NCBI RefSeq assembly: GCF_900996225.1
Contig: NZ_CAAJGL010000145.1
Coordinates: 124,001 to 188,000 of the forward strand
Length of the DNA stretch: 64,000 bases
Origin: Paraburkholderia sp. BCC1884
Lineage (GTDB): Bacteria; Pseudomonadota; Gammaproteobacteria; Burkholderiales; Burkholderiaceae
Direction: 5' to 3'
The notes under the pieces were generated by a model. It ran no database searches. It saw nothing but the letters and a program-made list of their open reading frames with translations, and had not been told where the DNA came from. Position numbers and translations under genes: made by a program. Below, piece after piece: positions 32,641 through 41,622 of the stretch; position 1 is the first letter of the stretch; each line of letters starts with the position of its first letter.

Positions 32641-33564
32641 ATGTCTATTTTTTCGGGTATCTGGGTTCCGCTCATCACTCCTTTCGCCGACGGCGCCGTC
32701 GATCACGCGGCCCTGCGCGCGTTGGTGCGCCGTTATGCCGACGCGCAGGTGTCCGGCCTCGTCGCGCTCGGCACGACCGGCGAGCCCGCCACGCTCGACT
32801 CCGCTGAACAGGACGCCGTGCTGGCGACGATTCTCGACGAGGCGAGCGCCGCTGCGCGCGCGGCCGACGGGGCAGGGACGTTGCCGGTGGTGGTCGGCGT
32901 GTCGGGCAATCACACCGCGAGCATGCTCGAGCGCATCGGGCAACTGAATCCATTGCCGATAGCCGGCGTGCTGATGGCCGCGCCGTATTACACGCGGCCG
33001 TCGCAGGCCGGCATCGTCGCGCATTTCACGGCGCTCGCCGACGCCAGCGAGAAGCCCGTCGTGCTGTACGACATACCGTATCGCACGGGCGTGCGGCTCG
33101 AACTCGACACGCTGCTGACGCTCGCCGCGCATCCGCGTATTCAGGCGATCAAGGATTGCGCCGGCTCGCTCGACAAGACGCTTGCGCTGATCCGCGACGG
33201 CCGCTTGCAGGTGCTCACCGGCGAAGATGTCCAGATCCTCAACAACCTGTGTCTGGGCGGCAGCGGCGCGATCGCGGCGTCCGCGCATGTGCATCCCGGG
33301 CGATTTGTCGAGTTGTATCGCGCGCTGTCGGCGGGTCATCTCGACGAAGGACGGCGCATTTTTCACACGCTCGCGCCATTGATCCAGGCGCTGTTCGCCG
33401 AGCCGAATCCTGCGCCGGTGAAGGCGCTCCTCGCCGCGCAGGATGTGATCCGCGACGAACTGCGTCTGCCGATGACGCGCGCGAGCGGGGCGCTAGTCGA
33501 GCGGCTCATGTGCTTGAGCGCACAGGTGGCGGCCAAGCCGCTATCCGCGGACTATTTGAGATGA
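32641..33564 (+). CDS. 4-hydroxy-tetrahydrodipicolinate synthase family aldolase (DapA-like)
   Basis: This is a 307-aa N-acetylneuraminate-lyase superfamily TIM barrel. The pyruvate and motif residues are GTTGEPATL (about 42-50), PYYTRP, VLYDIPYRTG with the catalytic Tyr and Arg (about 140-149) and the Schiff-base Lys in AIKDCAG (about 167). These are the residues of DapA, which condenses pyruvate with aspartate semialdehyde on the lysine pathway. The family also holds other pyruvate aldolases, and the substitution DIPYRTG for NVPSRT leaves the true substrate open. AAGGGA precedes the ATG. Confidence 0.9.
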   Translation: MSIFSGIWVPLITPFADGAVDHAALRALVRRYADAQVSGLVALGTTGEPATLDSAEQDAVLATILDEASAAARAADGAGTLPVVVGVSGNHTASMLERIGQLNPLPIAGVLMAAPYYTRPSQAGIVAHFTALADASEKPVVLYDIPYRTGVRLELDTLLTLAAHPRIQAIKDCAGSLDKTLALIRDGRLQVLTGEDVQILNNLCLGGSGAIAASAHVHPGRFVELYRALSAGHLDEGRRIFHTLAPLIQALFAEPNPAPVKALLAAQDVIRDELRLPMTRASGALVERLMCLSAQVAAKPLSADYLR

Positions 33565-33694
33565 TGCTTCGGGATGCCAGGCGATAATCGGCGCCCTTTG
33601 TCCTTTATCGCCGCCGGCAGATGTCCGGCTGATCCCGCATGCAGTCAGTCCTCTTCCTCCGCTTTTTACCTCGCCCGCGCGCGGGGAACCGCTG

Positions 33695-34705
33695 ATGTCG
33701 TTCGTGTTCCGCGCCGGCAGCCGGCTCGCGAGCGGCTCGGTCCGCTTCGTCACGCGCCGCGCGGCGCTGACGGCGGCATTGAGCGTAGCCGTCGGCGCCG
33801 CGCTGGTGGCGCTCGCCGCGGGCATAGCGATCGGCGTGCACTGGGCTACGTCGGGCGGCGCGGGCCATCCGGACGAGCAGGCATTCCGCCGCGTCGAGCA
33901 CGACTACGCAATCGATCAACTGGGCCAGCTGAACGCCTCGGTGGCGCAAATCGAGCCGCGCATCGCACGGCTGAGCGCGCAAGTCGGGGCCTTGCGCGAC
34001 TTCGAACGGCGTCTGAACACGCCGCGTCCCGCGCCGCGCGCAGGGGTGCTGCTGGCGGCACCGTCAGCGTTGCCTGCGGCAGCGGCGGCTTCGTCCGAAG
34101 CCGATTTTTCCGCCACCGATAGTGAGGGTCAGGGCGGCCCGTCGTTACCGCCGCGTCGCTGCGCCGACATCGCGCCACGAGCGGCGACCGGCCACGCCGA
34201 CGCCGGGCGCACCCGCCAGCAGCTCGCTTGCATCGGCGAGACGCTGTCGGCGCTCGAGCAGCAGACCGCCGATCACGCCATCGCCTACGCGGCGTTTCCA
34301 GGCCGCATGCCCGCCGACGGCGCGCGTTTCGGTTCGCCCTTCGGCAATCGCACGGACCCTTTCACGCGTCGCCTGAGTTTTCATCCGGGCGTGGACCTGG
34401 TCGCGCCGAGCGGCACGCCGATCCTCGCGGCGGCGGGCGGGCGCGTGGTTTTCGCCGGTGAGAAATCGGGCTATGGCAACGCGGTCGAAATCGATCATGG
34501 CAACGGACTCATGACGCGCTATGGCCACGCGTCGCGGCTGCTCGTCCATGCGGGCGAGCTGGTGTTGCCGCGTCAACTCATCGCCAATGTCGGCTCGACG
34601 GGCCGCTCGACCGGCCCGCATCTGCATTTCGAAGTGCTCGTGAACGGCGCGCCGGTCGACCCGGCCGCTTATCTCGCGCTGTTCGCGCCGACGCCTCATG
34701 GTTGA
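33695..34705 (+). CDS. Membrane-anchored M23 (LytM) peptidase
   Basis: This is a 336-aa protein with an N-terminal membrane anchor at about 25-48, a coiled-coil stretch at about 60-110 and a linker rich in Ala/Pro/Ser. The LytM domain is at about 210-325. The zinc site is complete: His230 and Asp234 in FHPGVDLVAP, GHASRL, and His309/His311 in GPHLHFEV. So it is probably an active murein endopeptidase working in the periplasm. It overlaps the next gene by 8 nt and lies 0.5 kb upstream of a bactofilin gene, a pairing known from shape-determining systems. Confidence 0.93.
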   Translation: MSFVFRAGSRLASGSVRFVTRRAALTAALSVAVGAALVALAAGIAIGVHWATSGGAGHPDEQAFRRVEHDYAIDQLGQLNASVAQIEPRIARLSAQVGALRDFERRLNTPRPAPRAGVLLAAPSALPAAAAASSEADFSATDSEGQGGPSLPPRRCADIAPRAATGHADAGRTRQQLACIGETLSALEQQTADHAIAYAAFPGRMPADGARFGSPFGNRTDPFTRRLSFHPGVDLVAPSGTPILAAAGGRVVFAGEKSGYGNAVEIDHGNGLMTRYGHASRLLVHAGELVLPRQLIANVGSTGRSTGPHLHFEVLVNGAPVDPAAYLALFAPTPHG

Positions 34706-35090
34706 CCGGCCAAGTCCGCGCTATGCGGGCCGTTTGAGCCGCCGCGCCTACGCACTGCAACCCGCGCGATCGCGTGCCTTGCGTGTGGCGATATGGGCGA
34801 CGGTTTGCCTTCTGAGCGCAGCAGCAGGCGGCGCGGTGGCGAACGCCTGGTATGCGCAGCGCGCGGGCGTGTCGAACGGGTCTTGCGCCCCGACGCCCGT
34901 CGATGCCGGCGGCAAGCAGACGGAACTCGCCCGGACCCGGCTGGCGCTGGCCGAGGAATCGGCCGCGCGCGCGGCGGTGCAGCGAAGCGCCGACAGCGCC
35001 GCTGCCGATGTCGCCCGACTCAGCGCCGAATTGCAGTTTCTGCGTGGTCAGAGCAAAGGACGCGTTCCGGCGGCGTCGCCGCAACGCTGA
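34698..35090 (+). CDS. Small bitopic membrane protein with periplasmic coiled coil, unknown function
   Basis: This is a 130-aa protein. A basic N terminus (SPRYAGRLSRRAYALQPARS) is followed by one membrane segment at about 29-49 (VAIWATVCLLSAAAGGAVA) and an alanine-rich heptad-like region at about 74-116 that should be helical in the periplasm. It starts inside the last codons of the M23 peptidase gene, so translation is coupled, and the bactofilin gene follows 128 nt later. I know no named family. Topology suggests a link between cytosolic bactofilin and the periplasmic peptidase; that is inference. Confidence 0.8.
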   Translation: MVDRPSPRYAGRLSRRAYALQPARSRALRVAIWATVCLLSAAAGGAVANAWYAQRAGVSNGSCAPTPVDAGGKQTELARTRLALAEESAARAAVQRSADSAAADVARLSAELQFLRGQSKGRVPAASPQR

Positions 35091-35218
35091 ACGCGGGAGA
35101 GGCGGTAGCGAGTCGGACGACACAAACCATCACGCCGGCACACAACGCCGGCAAATAACGCCGGCTCGTCGCCCGGATGGCATCACGCGACGAACATTTC
35201 CATTTTCAGGGGATCTTT

Positions 35219-35653
35219 ATGTTCAGCAGGAAAAAAACCGCGGGTATCCGGCAGACCAAACTCGCCACGCTGATTGCTCACGATGTGCGCATCACCGGCG
35301 ATCTTCGGTTCAGCGACGGTCTGCGTCTCGATGGCCACGTGTGCGGCAATGTCAGCGGCGAGCCCGACGCCCAGACGTTGCTGGTCCTGAGCGAGCGCGG
35401 CTCGATCGAGGGCAACGTGCATGGCTACGATGTGGTGGTCAACGGCCGGATCGTCGGCGATGTGATTGCCGACCACTTCGTCGAATTGCAGAGCAATGCG
35501 CACGTGACCGGCAACATCCACTACCAGCAGTTACGGATGGACTGCGGTGCATCCGTGGACGGCAAACTCACGAAGCGCGATGCAGCGCAGTCGGCGGCGC
35601 CGCTTCTGGTCGCCGTGTCCGATGCCGTACGCGACGAACGCAAGGCGGGCTGA
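35219..35653 (+). CDS. Bactofilin (polymer-forming cytoskeletal protein)
   Basis: This is a 144-aa bactofilin. The N terminus MFSRKKTAGIRQ and the repeating beta-helix pattern (ITGDLRFSDGLRLDGHVCGN, then GSIEGNVHGYDVVVNGRIVG) are diagnostic; residues about 18-118 form the core. Bactofilins self-assemble without nucleotide into membrane-associated filaments that organise cell-wall enzymes. AGGGGA lies before the ATG at 35219; an in-frame start at 35177 has no site. It is third in the cassette after the M23 peptidase and the small membrane protein. Confidence 0.93.
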   Translation: MFSRKKTAGIRQTKLATLIAHDVRITGDLRFSDGLRLDGHVCGNVSGEPDAQTLLVLSERGSIEGNVHGYDVVVNGRIVGDVIADHFVELQSNAHVTGNIHYQQLRMDCGASVDGKLTKRDAAQSAAPLLVAVSDAVRDERKAG

Positions 35654-35693
35654 GCGGCCCGTTCAGTCGCCCGTCGAGCCGCACCTACAAATT

Positions 35694-36500
35694 TCAACCC
35701 GGCTTCGGCAGCGGCTGACATGGGGTCGCCAGATCGTGGCCGAGGCCATCGCAGAGCGCCGGGCGCTCGTTGTCCGCCGCACGTGTCTCGCGGTTTCTGG
35801 CAAGACGTTCGAGGGCGCCGCGTTCGAGCGTGGCCAGCATGTCCCGCTCGACGACCAGACATTTGAACGCCAGCACGATCAGCCCGATCGCGAGCAGCAA
35901 ATCGCCCGCGAACACCACGGCATACACCGCCGAGGTGGAGCGCGGATTGCCCAGCAGCAGCGACATGTTGCTGCGATCGAGCAGCACGAGCGTGAGCGGC
36001 ACGACCGCATTGAGCGAAGCGATGGCGCTGCCGATGATCACCGTCAAGCGAGCCGGGCCGAGATGCGGCCGACGCCGGCGGCACACTTCATAGAGCGTGC
36101 CGACCCGGCACGGCAGAAAGAACATCACGAGCAGCAGGGCGCGCAGCATGAGCGGCGCTTTGAACAGCAGCGCGCTGCCATACAGTACGCAGAACAGCAA
36201 GGTCACGCCAAGCCCGGCGCGCCACGGCGTGCTGGCGCCGAACAGGGCGCGCGTGCCCGACCAGATCAGCAGACGGCTTTGCAGTGCAAGCGTCGCGGTG
36301 GCGACCAGCAACACATCGGTCGGCCAGCTCAGGTGCAGCGCGAAGCAGGCCGAACTGGCGGCGAGCAGATAGAAGGCAATCGACCAGAAACGGAATGCGG
36401 CGACGTGCGCGAACATGCGCGAGAGGGCCGTGGTAACGAGGGCACAGCATAAAAACGTGACCAGCCACAACGAAGTGAACGTCGCTACATCCAGTTTCAT
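35694..36500 (-). CDS. Polytopic membrane protein, sensor-like, no output domain
   Basis: This is a 268-aa protein with about six or seven hydrophobic helices through residue 215, then a charged tail (VERDMLATLERGALERLARN). The helix arrangement followed by an amphipathic segment resembles the membrane-sensor half of diguanylate cyclases, but the reading frame ends before any GGDEF domain. GGAGAT lies before the ATG. It is 116 bp downstream of the MHYT-GGDEF-EAL gene and in the same direction, so co-transcription is possible. Function unknown; it could be a truncated cyclase or a free-standing sensor. Confidence 0.8.
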   Translation of the reverse strand: MKLDVATFTSLWLVTFLCCALVTTALSRMFAHVAAFRFWSIAFYLLAASSACFALHLSWPTDVLLVATATLALQSRLLIWSGTRALFGASTPWRAGLGVTLLFCVLYGSALLFKAPLMLRALLLVMFFLPCRVGTLYEVCRRRRPHLGPARLTVIIGSAIASLNAVVPLTLVLLDRSNMSLLLGNPRSTSAVYAVVFAGDLLLAIGLIVLAFKCLVVERDMLATLERGALERLARNRETRAADNERPALCDGLGHDLATPCQPLPKPG

Positions 36501-36616
36501 GAAATCTCCGGCGCCGGTTCGGCTTGTTATCGTTCATGCGTAAAACAGGTGCTGCCAGCGGCATTCGCGCAAAAGGCCGTCGCACGGCGCCGCACATTCG
36601 AGTCGACGTGGGCTGC

Positions 36617-38686
36617 TCAGGTCGTCAGCATTCTTCCTCTGAGCATCTCGCTGAAATCATCGGCGCTCAGTGGCTTGCCAAGCAGGAAACCTTGCATTTC
36701 GTCGCACATCATCGACCTGAGCATGTCGAGTTGCGATTCGGTTTCGACGCCTTCGGCCACCACATCCATTTCCAGCGAATGCGCGAGCGCAATGATGGCC
36801 GAGACGATCGCACTGCCTTCCGCACCGTGTTCGTCGAGCCCGTTCGTAAAGAAGCGGTCGATTTTCAGTTGCTTGACGCGAAACCGTTGTAGATAGGCAA
36901 GGCTCGAATAGCCCGTGCCGAAATCGTCGATGGCGATCTCGAAGCCGCTCGCCTGAAACTCGCGGATCATCTCGATCGTCCGGGGCGCGTCGTGCATCGC
37001 CACGGTTTCGGTGATTTCGAACATGATCTGTTCGCATTGCACGCCGGCGTCCGTCACGATCTGCAGCATGGTAGCGACGAGGTTGGGCTGCAAAAGCTGA
37101 CGCGGCGAGAGGTTGACCGCCACCTTCATCGACGGCAGTCCCTGCTCGATCCAACGGCGAATCTGCCGGCAAGTCTCGCGCACGACCCAGTAGCCGATCT
37201 GCACGATCTGCCCCGAGCGTTCGGCAATCGGAATGAATTCGAGCGGCGTGAGCGTGCCGAGTTGCGGGTGGTGCAGGCGGATCAGCGCCTCGGCGCCGGC
37301 GAGCGAGTTGCCGTTGCCATGGAATTTCGGCTGGAAATGCAACGTGAAGTGGCCGGCGGCGAGCGCATCGTGCAGGGCATTCTGAATCTGCAGCGTGCGG
37401 GTGGCGGCTTCGCTCATGCTGCGTTCGAAGAAGCGGTAAGTGCTGCGCCCGGCGCGCTTGGCTTCGTACATCGCCGCGTCGGCGTTTTTCAGCAGGATCT
37501 CGACGGTGTCGCCATCATAGGGATACAGCGCGATGCCGATGCTCGGCATGACCTGCAGCGGTTGCGAGTCGGTCCACATGCCGCTGCGCATCCGGTCGAG
37601 CACGCCTTGGGCGAGGGCGCCGGCGTCTTCCCGCGAGCCGAGGTTTTCCGACAGCACCACGAATTCGTCGCCGCCCAGTCGCGCCACGGTGTCGCTCGAG
37701 CGCACGCACAACAGCAGACGCTGCGCGAACGCGGACAGCACCTCGTCGCCGACCGAGTGGCCGAGCGAATCGTTGATGGTCTTGAAGCCGTCGAGGTCCA
37801 TGAACAGGATCGCGAAGAGCGAGCGCTGGCGGCGTGAACTGTGGATCGCCCGTTCGATGCGTTCGGTCAGGGTGGCGCGGTTCGGCAGGCCGGTGAGCGT
37901 GTCGAGCGTGGCGAGCCGCACGATCTGGCCGTTCAGATTCGACACCGCGCCGACGAGGAAGGTGGTGCGCGCGTCGAAGCGCGACAGCATCAGCGTGACG
38001 ATCAGGATCGCAAAGGTGAACAGGATCACCGAAGTGGCAAGCCACTCGGCGTTCACGCCCTTGGCCGCGCCGCAGAGCGCGCCAACCGGAAAGTCGGCCG
38101 CCGCCATGCCGGCGTAGTGCATGCCGCTGATTGCGACGCCCATCACGAGCGCGGCGATCAGGCGCTTGCGCAGCACATTGCGGGCGTCGTCGTTGCTGAG
38201 CGTATGGGCGAGCCAGAGCGCGGCGGTGGAGGCGCCGATGGCGATCACCAGCGAAACCGCGAACCACGACGGCCGGTAGTCGATGCCCGGCGTCATCTGC
38301 ATGGCGGCCATGCCGGTGTAGTGCATGGCGGCGATGCCGACGCCCATCAGCGTGCCGCCGGCCAGCAGGCGGGGCGCCGTGAGCGCTTCGTGGGTAGCCA
38401 CGTGCAGCGCCAGGTACGAGGCGCCGATAGCGAGGCCGAGCGAATAGGCGGTCGTCGCGAAGTCGTAGCCCAGCGGAATGGGCAGCGAAAAGGCGAGCAT
38501 CGCGATGAAGTGCATCGACCAGATGCCGACGCCGAGCGCCGCCGCGCCGCCCAGACGCCAGGCGTGGCGCAGACGTGCCGACGCCAGCAAGTAGATGCGG
38601 CCGGTCAGATCGAGCGCCGTGTAAGACGCCAGGGTCGCCACGACGAACGAGATGCCGACCAGCCAAAAATTGTATGAACTCTGCAT
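36617..38686 (-). CDS. MHYT-GGDEF-EAL cyclic-di-GMP protein
   Basis: This is a 689-aa membrane protein. The N-terminal sensor has about seven helices with three MHYT-type motifs (SMHFIAML, AAMHYTGMAAM, GMHYAGMAAA), proposed to bind copper and sense gases such as O2, CO or NO. Then come a GGDEF domain (LDTLTGLPNRATL and intact RLGGDEFVVLS) and an EAL domain (intact GAEALIRLHH, and DDFGTGYSSLAYL). Both catalytic signatures are conserved, so it could make and degrade c-di-GMP. Confidence 0.95.
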   Translation of the reverse strand: MQSSYNFWLVGISFVVATLASYTALDLTGRIYLLASARLRHAWRLGGAAALGVGIWSMHFIAMLAFSLPIPLGYDFATTAYSLGLAIGASYLALHVATHEALTAPRLLAGGTLMGVGIAAMHYTGMAAMQMTPGIDYRPSWFAVSLVIAIGASTAALWLAHTLSNDDARNVLRKRLIAALVMGVAISGMHYAGMAAADFPVGALCGAAKGVNAEWLATSVILFTFAILIVTLMLSRFDARTTFLVGAVSNLNGQIVRLATLDTLTGLPNRATLTERIERAIHSSRRQRSLFAILFMDLDGFKTINDSLGHSVGDEVLSAFAQRLLLCVRSSDTVARLGGDEFVVLSENLGSREDAGALAQGVLDRMRSGMWTDSQPLQVMPSIGIALYPYDGDTVEILLKNADAAMYEAKRAGRSTYRFFERSMSEAATRTLQIQNALHDALAAGHFTLHFQPKFHGNGNSLAGAEALIRLHHPQLGTLTPLEFIPIAERSGQIVQIGYWVVRETCRQIRRWIEQGLPSMKVAVNLSPRQLLQPNLVATMLQIVTDAGVQCEQIMFEITETVAMHDAPRTIEMIREFQASGFEIAIDDFGTGYSSLAYLQRFRVKQLKIDRFFTNGLDEHGAEGSAIVSAIIALAHSLEMDVVAEGVETESQLDMLRSMMCDEMQGFLLGKPLSADDFSEMLRGRMLTT

Positions 38687-38824
38687 GTTAATTCCAACCG
38701 CCGGGAGGGAGGCGGCTGATCTTGTTATCGACCGTTTCCGGCATTTATTTAATTGATTTTCAATATCTTAGCGATTGATGCCTGCGCAATTCGTGCCGCA
38801 CGCAGCAGGCCGCAACGCGCGATC

Positions 38825-39355
38825 TCAGGGCATTGACGCTATCGTCACGCGAACTTCCCGGTACGCGCTCACTAGTGCGTCGAGGTCGAAGCCGCGGTTC
38901 AGTCCACTCGGGTTCGGCAAGACCCACGCACGCGCGCCGCCGAATGACTCCATCTGCAGTCCCCACTCGATATGGCGTGTTGCGGTAATCGCTGCAAGCG
39001 CCATCTTGCCGAGGAATGCGATGTGCCGCGGTGCGTACTGCTCGATCTTTTGCCGAAAACCCGCGCCAGCCAATTCGAGTTCCGATCGCGAGAGTTCGGC
39101 GGCGCGCGCGGTGGCTCGTGGGACCACGGTGGTGAGGCCATAGCCATATTCAAGCAGCGTGCGGTCGTCTTCGGGACGAATCTGTTCGGGGGTGAAGCCG
39201 GCGAGATGGACGACTCGCCAGAACCGGTTGCTTCTGCCTTCGAAGTGATGTCCCGTCGACGCCGCGCGGACTCCCGGGTTGATTCCGCAGAAGATGAGCG
39301 ACAAGCCCGGTTCGATGACATCGGGAAGAGACGGAAACGATTCGACGTGAGTCAT
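38825..39355 (-). CDS. mug: G/U mismatch-specific uracil-DNA glycosylase
   Basis: This is a 176-aa protein of the Mug/TDG branch of uracil-DNA glycosylases. The active-site loop IFCGINPGVRA (about 21-31) and the second motif NPSGLNRGF near residue 150 match Mug. It removes uracil or ethenocytosine opposite guanine in double-stranded DNA. AAGGA precedes the ATG. It is monocistronic. Confidence 0.92.
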   Translation of the reverse strand: MTHVESFPSLPDVIEPGLSLIFCGINPGVRAASTGHHFEGRSNRFWRVVHLAGFTPEQIRPEDDRTLLEYGYGLTTVVPRATARAAELSRSELELAGAGFRQKIEQYAPRHIAFLGKMALAAITATRHIEWGLQMESFGGARAWVLPNPSGLNRGFDLDALVSAYREVRVTIASMP

Positions 39356-39485
39356 GGATGAAACGGTCCTTGAAGTGCAATCTGCCTGACGACTCGGCTG
39401 CCTGATGCCCGCTTACGAGCGGCGAGCGAGCTTACCGCAATCGGCGCAGAGCAGGATTTTGCCTCGGTGTGACGGCGCGGGGTTA

Positions 39486-39518
39486 GCGCGAGGTTGGCGC
39501 GAGGTTGGCGTGATGTTG
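39486..39518. repeat. Tandem 11-bp repeat in intergenic DNA
   Basis: GCGCGAGGTTG occurs twice in tandem and is followed by the degenerate copy GCGTGATGTTG. It lies in the 247-bp gap (39356-39602) between mug and the rhodanese gene, which otherwise shows no gene. Confidence 0.7.
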
Positions 39519-39602
39519 CCGGAAGTTGTCGATCTGGCCACTGTCGTGGACCGGTGCCGGATTCGATAATCGCTTCAACCCAACCGTTCGAGGAGTCCGA
39601 CG

Positions 39603-40010
39603 ATGTCGCCCGTGTCCGCCGTTCCCGCCGCCGGCAGTGCCGCCGCGCTCGCCCGCTATCGCGAGTCGCTCGCCTTTGAAACCGACTGTTCCGATGTCCA
39701 CGCGGCCTTCGCCGGCCCGCCGGGTGCCGTCGATTTCGTGCTGCTCGACGTCCGTGGTCCCGCGTTATTCGCACGCGGCCATGTGCCGGGCGCCGTGAAC
39801 CTGCCGCATGGCAAGATCGTCGCGTCGAAACTCGCCGAGTACCCGCTCGATACGCTATTCGTCACTTACTGCGCAGGTCCGCATTGCAACGGCGCGACGC
39901 GTGGGGCGATCCGGTTGGCGGAGTTGGGCCGCCCCGTCAAAGTCATGATCGGTGGCGTGACGGGCTGGCTCGACGAAAGTTTCGAACTGGCGGCTGTCGA
40001 TGCCCGGTAA
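39603..40010 (+). CDS. Single-domain rhodanese
   Basis: This is a 135-aa rhodanese-like sulfurtransferase. The N-terminal CH2-type motif is VLLDVRGPALFARGHVPGA, and the presumed catalytic Cys90 starts the loop YCAGPHCNGAT. A second Cys94 in the loop is notable. GAGGAG precedes the ATG. It lies 48 bp upstream of an FtrA-type regulator and reads the same way, a recurrent pairing in proteobacteria. The sulfur acceptor is unknown. Confidence 0.9.
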   Translation: MSPVSAVPAAGSAAALARYRESLAFETDCSDVHAAFAGPPGAVDFVLLDVRGPALFARGHVPGAVNLPHGKIVASKLAEYPLDTLFVTYCAGPHCNGATRGAIRLAELGRPVKVMIGGVTGWLDESFELAAVDAR

Positions 40011-40058
40011 GGCCTGAAAGACGCTTGGCGCAATGCGCATCTCCGGTAACATTGCGCC

Positions 40059-41024
40059 ATGAAACCCCATCTCGTCGTCGCCACGGCATACGACCGGCTC
40101 TGCACCTTCGAGTTCGGCTGTGTGACCGAACTGTTTGCCCTGGAGCGCCCCGAACTCGGCGTCGACTGGTATCGCTTCGCCGTGTGCGCCGGCGAATCCG
40201 GTCCACTGCGGGCGGCGGGCGGCATCACCGTCGCCGCGCCTTACACCCTCAAGCTGCTGGATCGTGCCGACACCATCGTCATTCCGGGTTGGCGCGATGC
40301 GGACGAACTGCCGCCCGAACCCCTGCTCAAAAAGATTCGCGCGGCTCATCGACGTGGCGCGCGGTTGTGTTCGATCTGCTCAGGCGTGTTCGTGCTGGCC
40401 GCGGCGGGTGTGCTCGACGGCAAGACCGTCACGACCCACTGGCGCTACGCCGGGAAACTACAGCAACGCTATCCGCAAATACGCGTGCAGCCCGACTCGC
40501 TCTATGTCGACGAAGGCAACATCATCACCTCGGCGGGATCGGCCGCGGGCCTCGACATGTTGCTGCATCTGGTGCGACGCGACTACGGCACAACGGTGGC
40601 GAACCGGGTCGCGCAGCGGCTCGTCGTACCGCCGCATCGCGACGGCGGCCAGGCGCAGTTCGTGCCGCGCCCCATGCCGCAGGACGAAAGCGGGCGTCTG
40701 GCGAGGCTGATGGACTGGGTGCGCGGTCATCCGGCCTTGCCGCACAGCTTGCGCTCGCTCGCCGAACACGCGGCGATGAGTCCGCGTACGCTGCAGCGGC
40801 AGTTTCACGACGCCACCGGCATGGCGCCGTATGAATGGCTCGTGCGCGAGCGGGTGGCGATAGCTCGCGAACTGCTCGAAGCGAATCCGCCGATCACCAT
40901 GGCACGCGTCGCGGAGTTGGCGGGTTTCGGCTCGGAGGAATCGCTGAGGCGGCACTTCCGGCGGATTGCCTTGACGAGTCCGAGTGCCTACCGGAAGCGC
41001 TTCGGGGCCGGAAAAGCGGCCTAG
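40059..41024 (+). CDS. ftrA: FtrA-type regulator (GATase1/DJ-1-like domain plus AraC HTH)
   Basis: This is a 321-aa GlxA/FtrA-family regulator. Residues about 5-185 form a class I amidotransferase/DJ-1-like domain with the Cys elbow LCSICSGVFVLAAAGVL. Residues about 215-315 are an AraC-type double HTH (MSPRTLQRQFHDATGMAPYE, then AGFGSEESLRRHFRR). It probably acts as activator of the rhodanese gene or of distant targets. The name follows the common annotation of this subgroup; function is not established here. Confidence 0.88.
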   Translation: MKPHLVVATAYDRLCTFEFGCVTELFALERPELGVDWYRFAVCAGESGPLRAAGGITVAAPYTLKLLDRADTIVIPGWRDADELPPEPLLKKIRAAHRRGARLCSICSGVFVLAAAGVLDGKTVTTHWRYAGKLQQRYPQIRVQPDSLYVDEGNIITSAGSAAGLDMLLHLVRRDYGTTVANRVAQRLVVPPHRDGGQAQFVPRPMPQDESGRLARLMDWVRGHPALPHSLRSLAEHAAMSPRTLQRQFHDATGMAPYEWLVRERVAIARELLEANPPITMARVAELAGFGSEESLRRHFRRIALTSPSAYRKRFGAGKAA

Positions 41025-41031
41025 CTGCGCA

Positions 41032-41595
41032 TCATTCCGCCGTTCGGGCACGCCTGCGCAGGACCCGCATCGGCTCCTGCTTGTAGACCACTTCATCGAA
41101 GACCTCGTAGCCGAATTTCTTCGCCAGGACCAGCGACGCGAGGTTGTCCGGTGCGATCATGCATACCGTTTCCGTGCCTGTGCCCTCGCGGTCGAGCCAG
41201 GCCAAAGCGGCAGTCACGGCCTCGCTTGCATAGCCGCGCTGTTGGGATTCGTGCGCAATCATCCAGCCGATTTCCCGGGTGTTGTCGAATCTCGGCCCGA
41301 GCTTCCGGTTGAAGTGAAAGAGACCGATTTCGCCGACGAATTTGCCGCTGCTTTTCTTCCGTACGACCCAGTGCCCATAACCCATCAGCGCCCAATGCCC
41401 AACAATGCGGTGGATGCGCGCCCAGATCTCCTCTTCGGAATACGGCCGCCCGGTTACCTTGCCGACCACGCGCATATCCGACCACATCGCGTGCATGTCG
41501 TCGAAATCGTCGAGCGTGGGTACGGTCAGATGCAGGCGTTCCGTTTCGAGGGAAAAGGATCGAAACGGCGTGTCGCGAAAAGTGCTTTTGAGCAT
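41032..41595 (-). CDS. GNAT-family N-acetyltransferase (RimJ-like)
   Basis: This is a 187-aa GNAT protein from ATG 41595; a GTG at 41622 would add nine residues and neither start has a strong ribosome site. ETERLHLTVPTLDDFDDMHA opens the RimJ/RimL-like acetyltransferase_3 fold. GEIGLFHFN, EIGWMIAHESQQRGYASEAV (acetyl-CoA loop with QQRGYA) and NLASLVLAKKFGY follow. It may acetylate a protein N terminus or an antibiotic; no context helps. It is convergent with ftrA. Confidence 0.88.
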   Translation of the reverse strand: MLKSTFRDTPFRSFSLETERLHLTVPTLDDFDDMHAMWSDMRVVGKVTGRPYSEEEIWARIHRIVGHWALMGYGHWVVRKKSSGKFVGEIGLFHFNRKLGPRFDNTREIGWMIAHESQQRGYASEAVTAALAWLDREGTGTETVCMIAPDNLASLVLAKKFGYEVFDEVVYKQEPMRVLRRRARTAE

Positions 41596-41622
41596 GACTG
41601 GATTTTTGCTGGAATCGGGCAC

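Noticed and set aside
35694..36500. Possibility that a GGDEF domain follows by frameshift
   Set aside because: The 40 bp between this stop and the bactofilin gene leave no room, and no other frame nearby encodes a GGDEF-like stretch.
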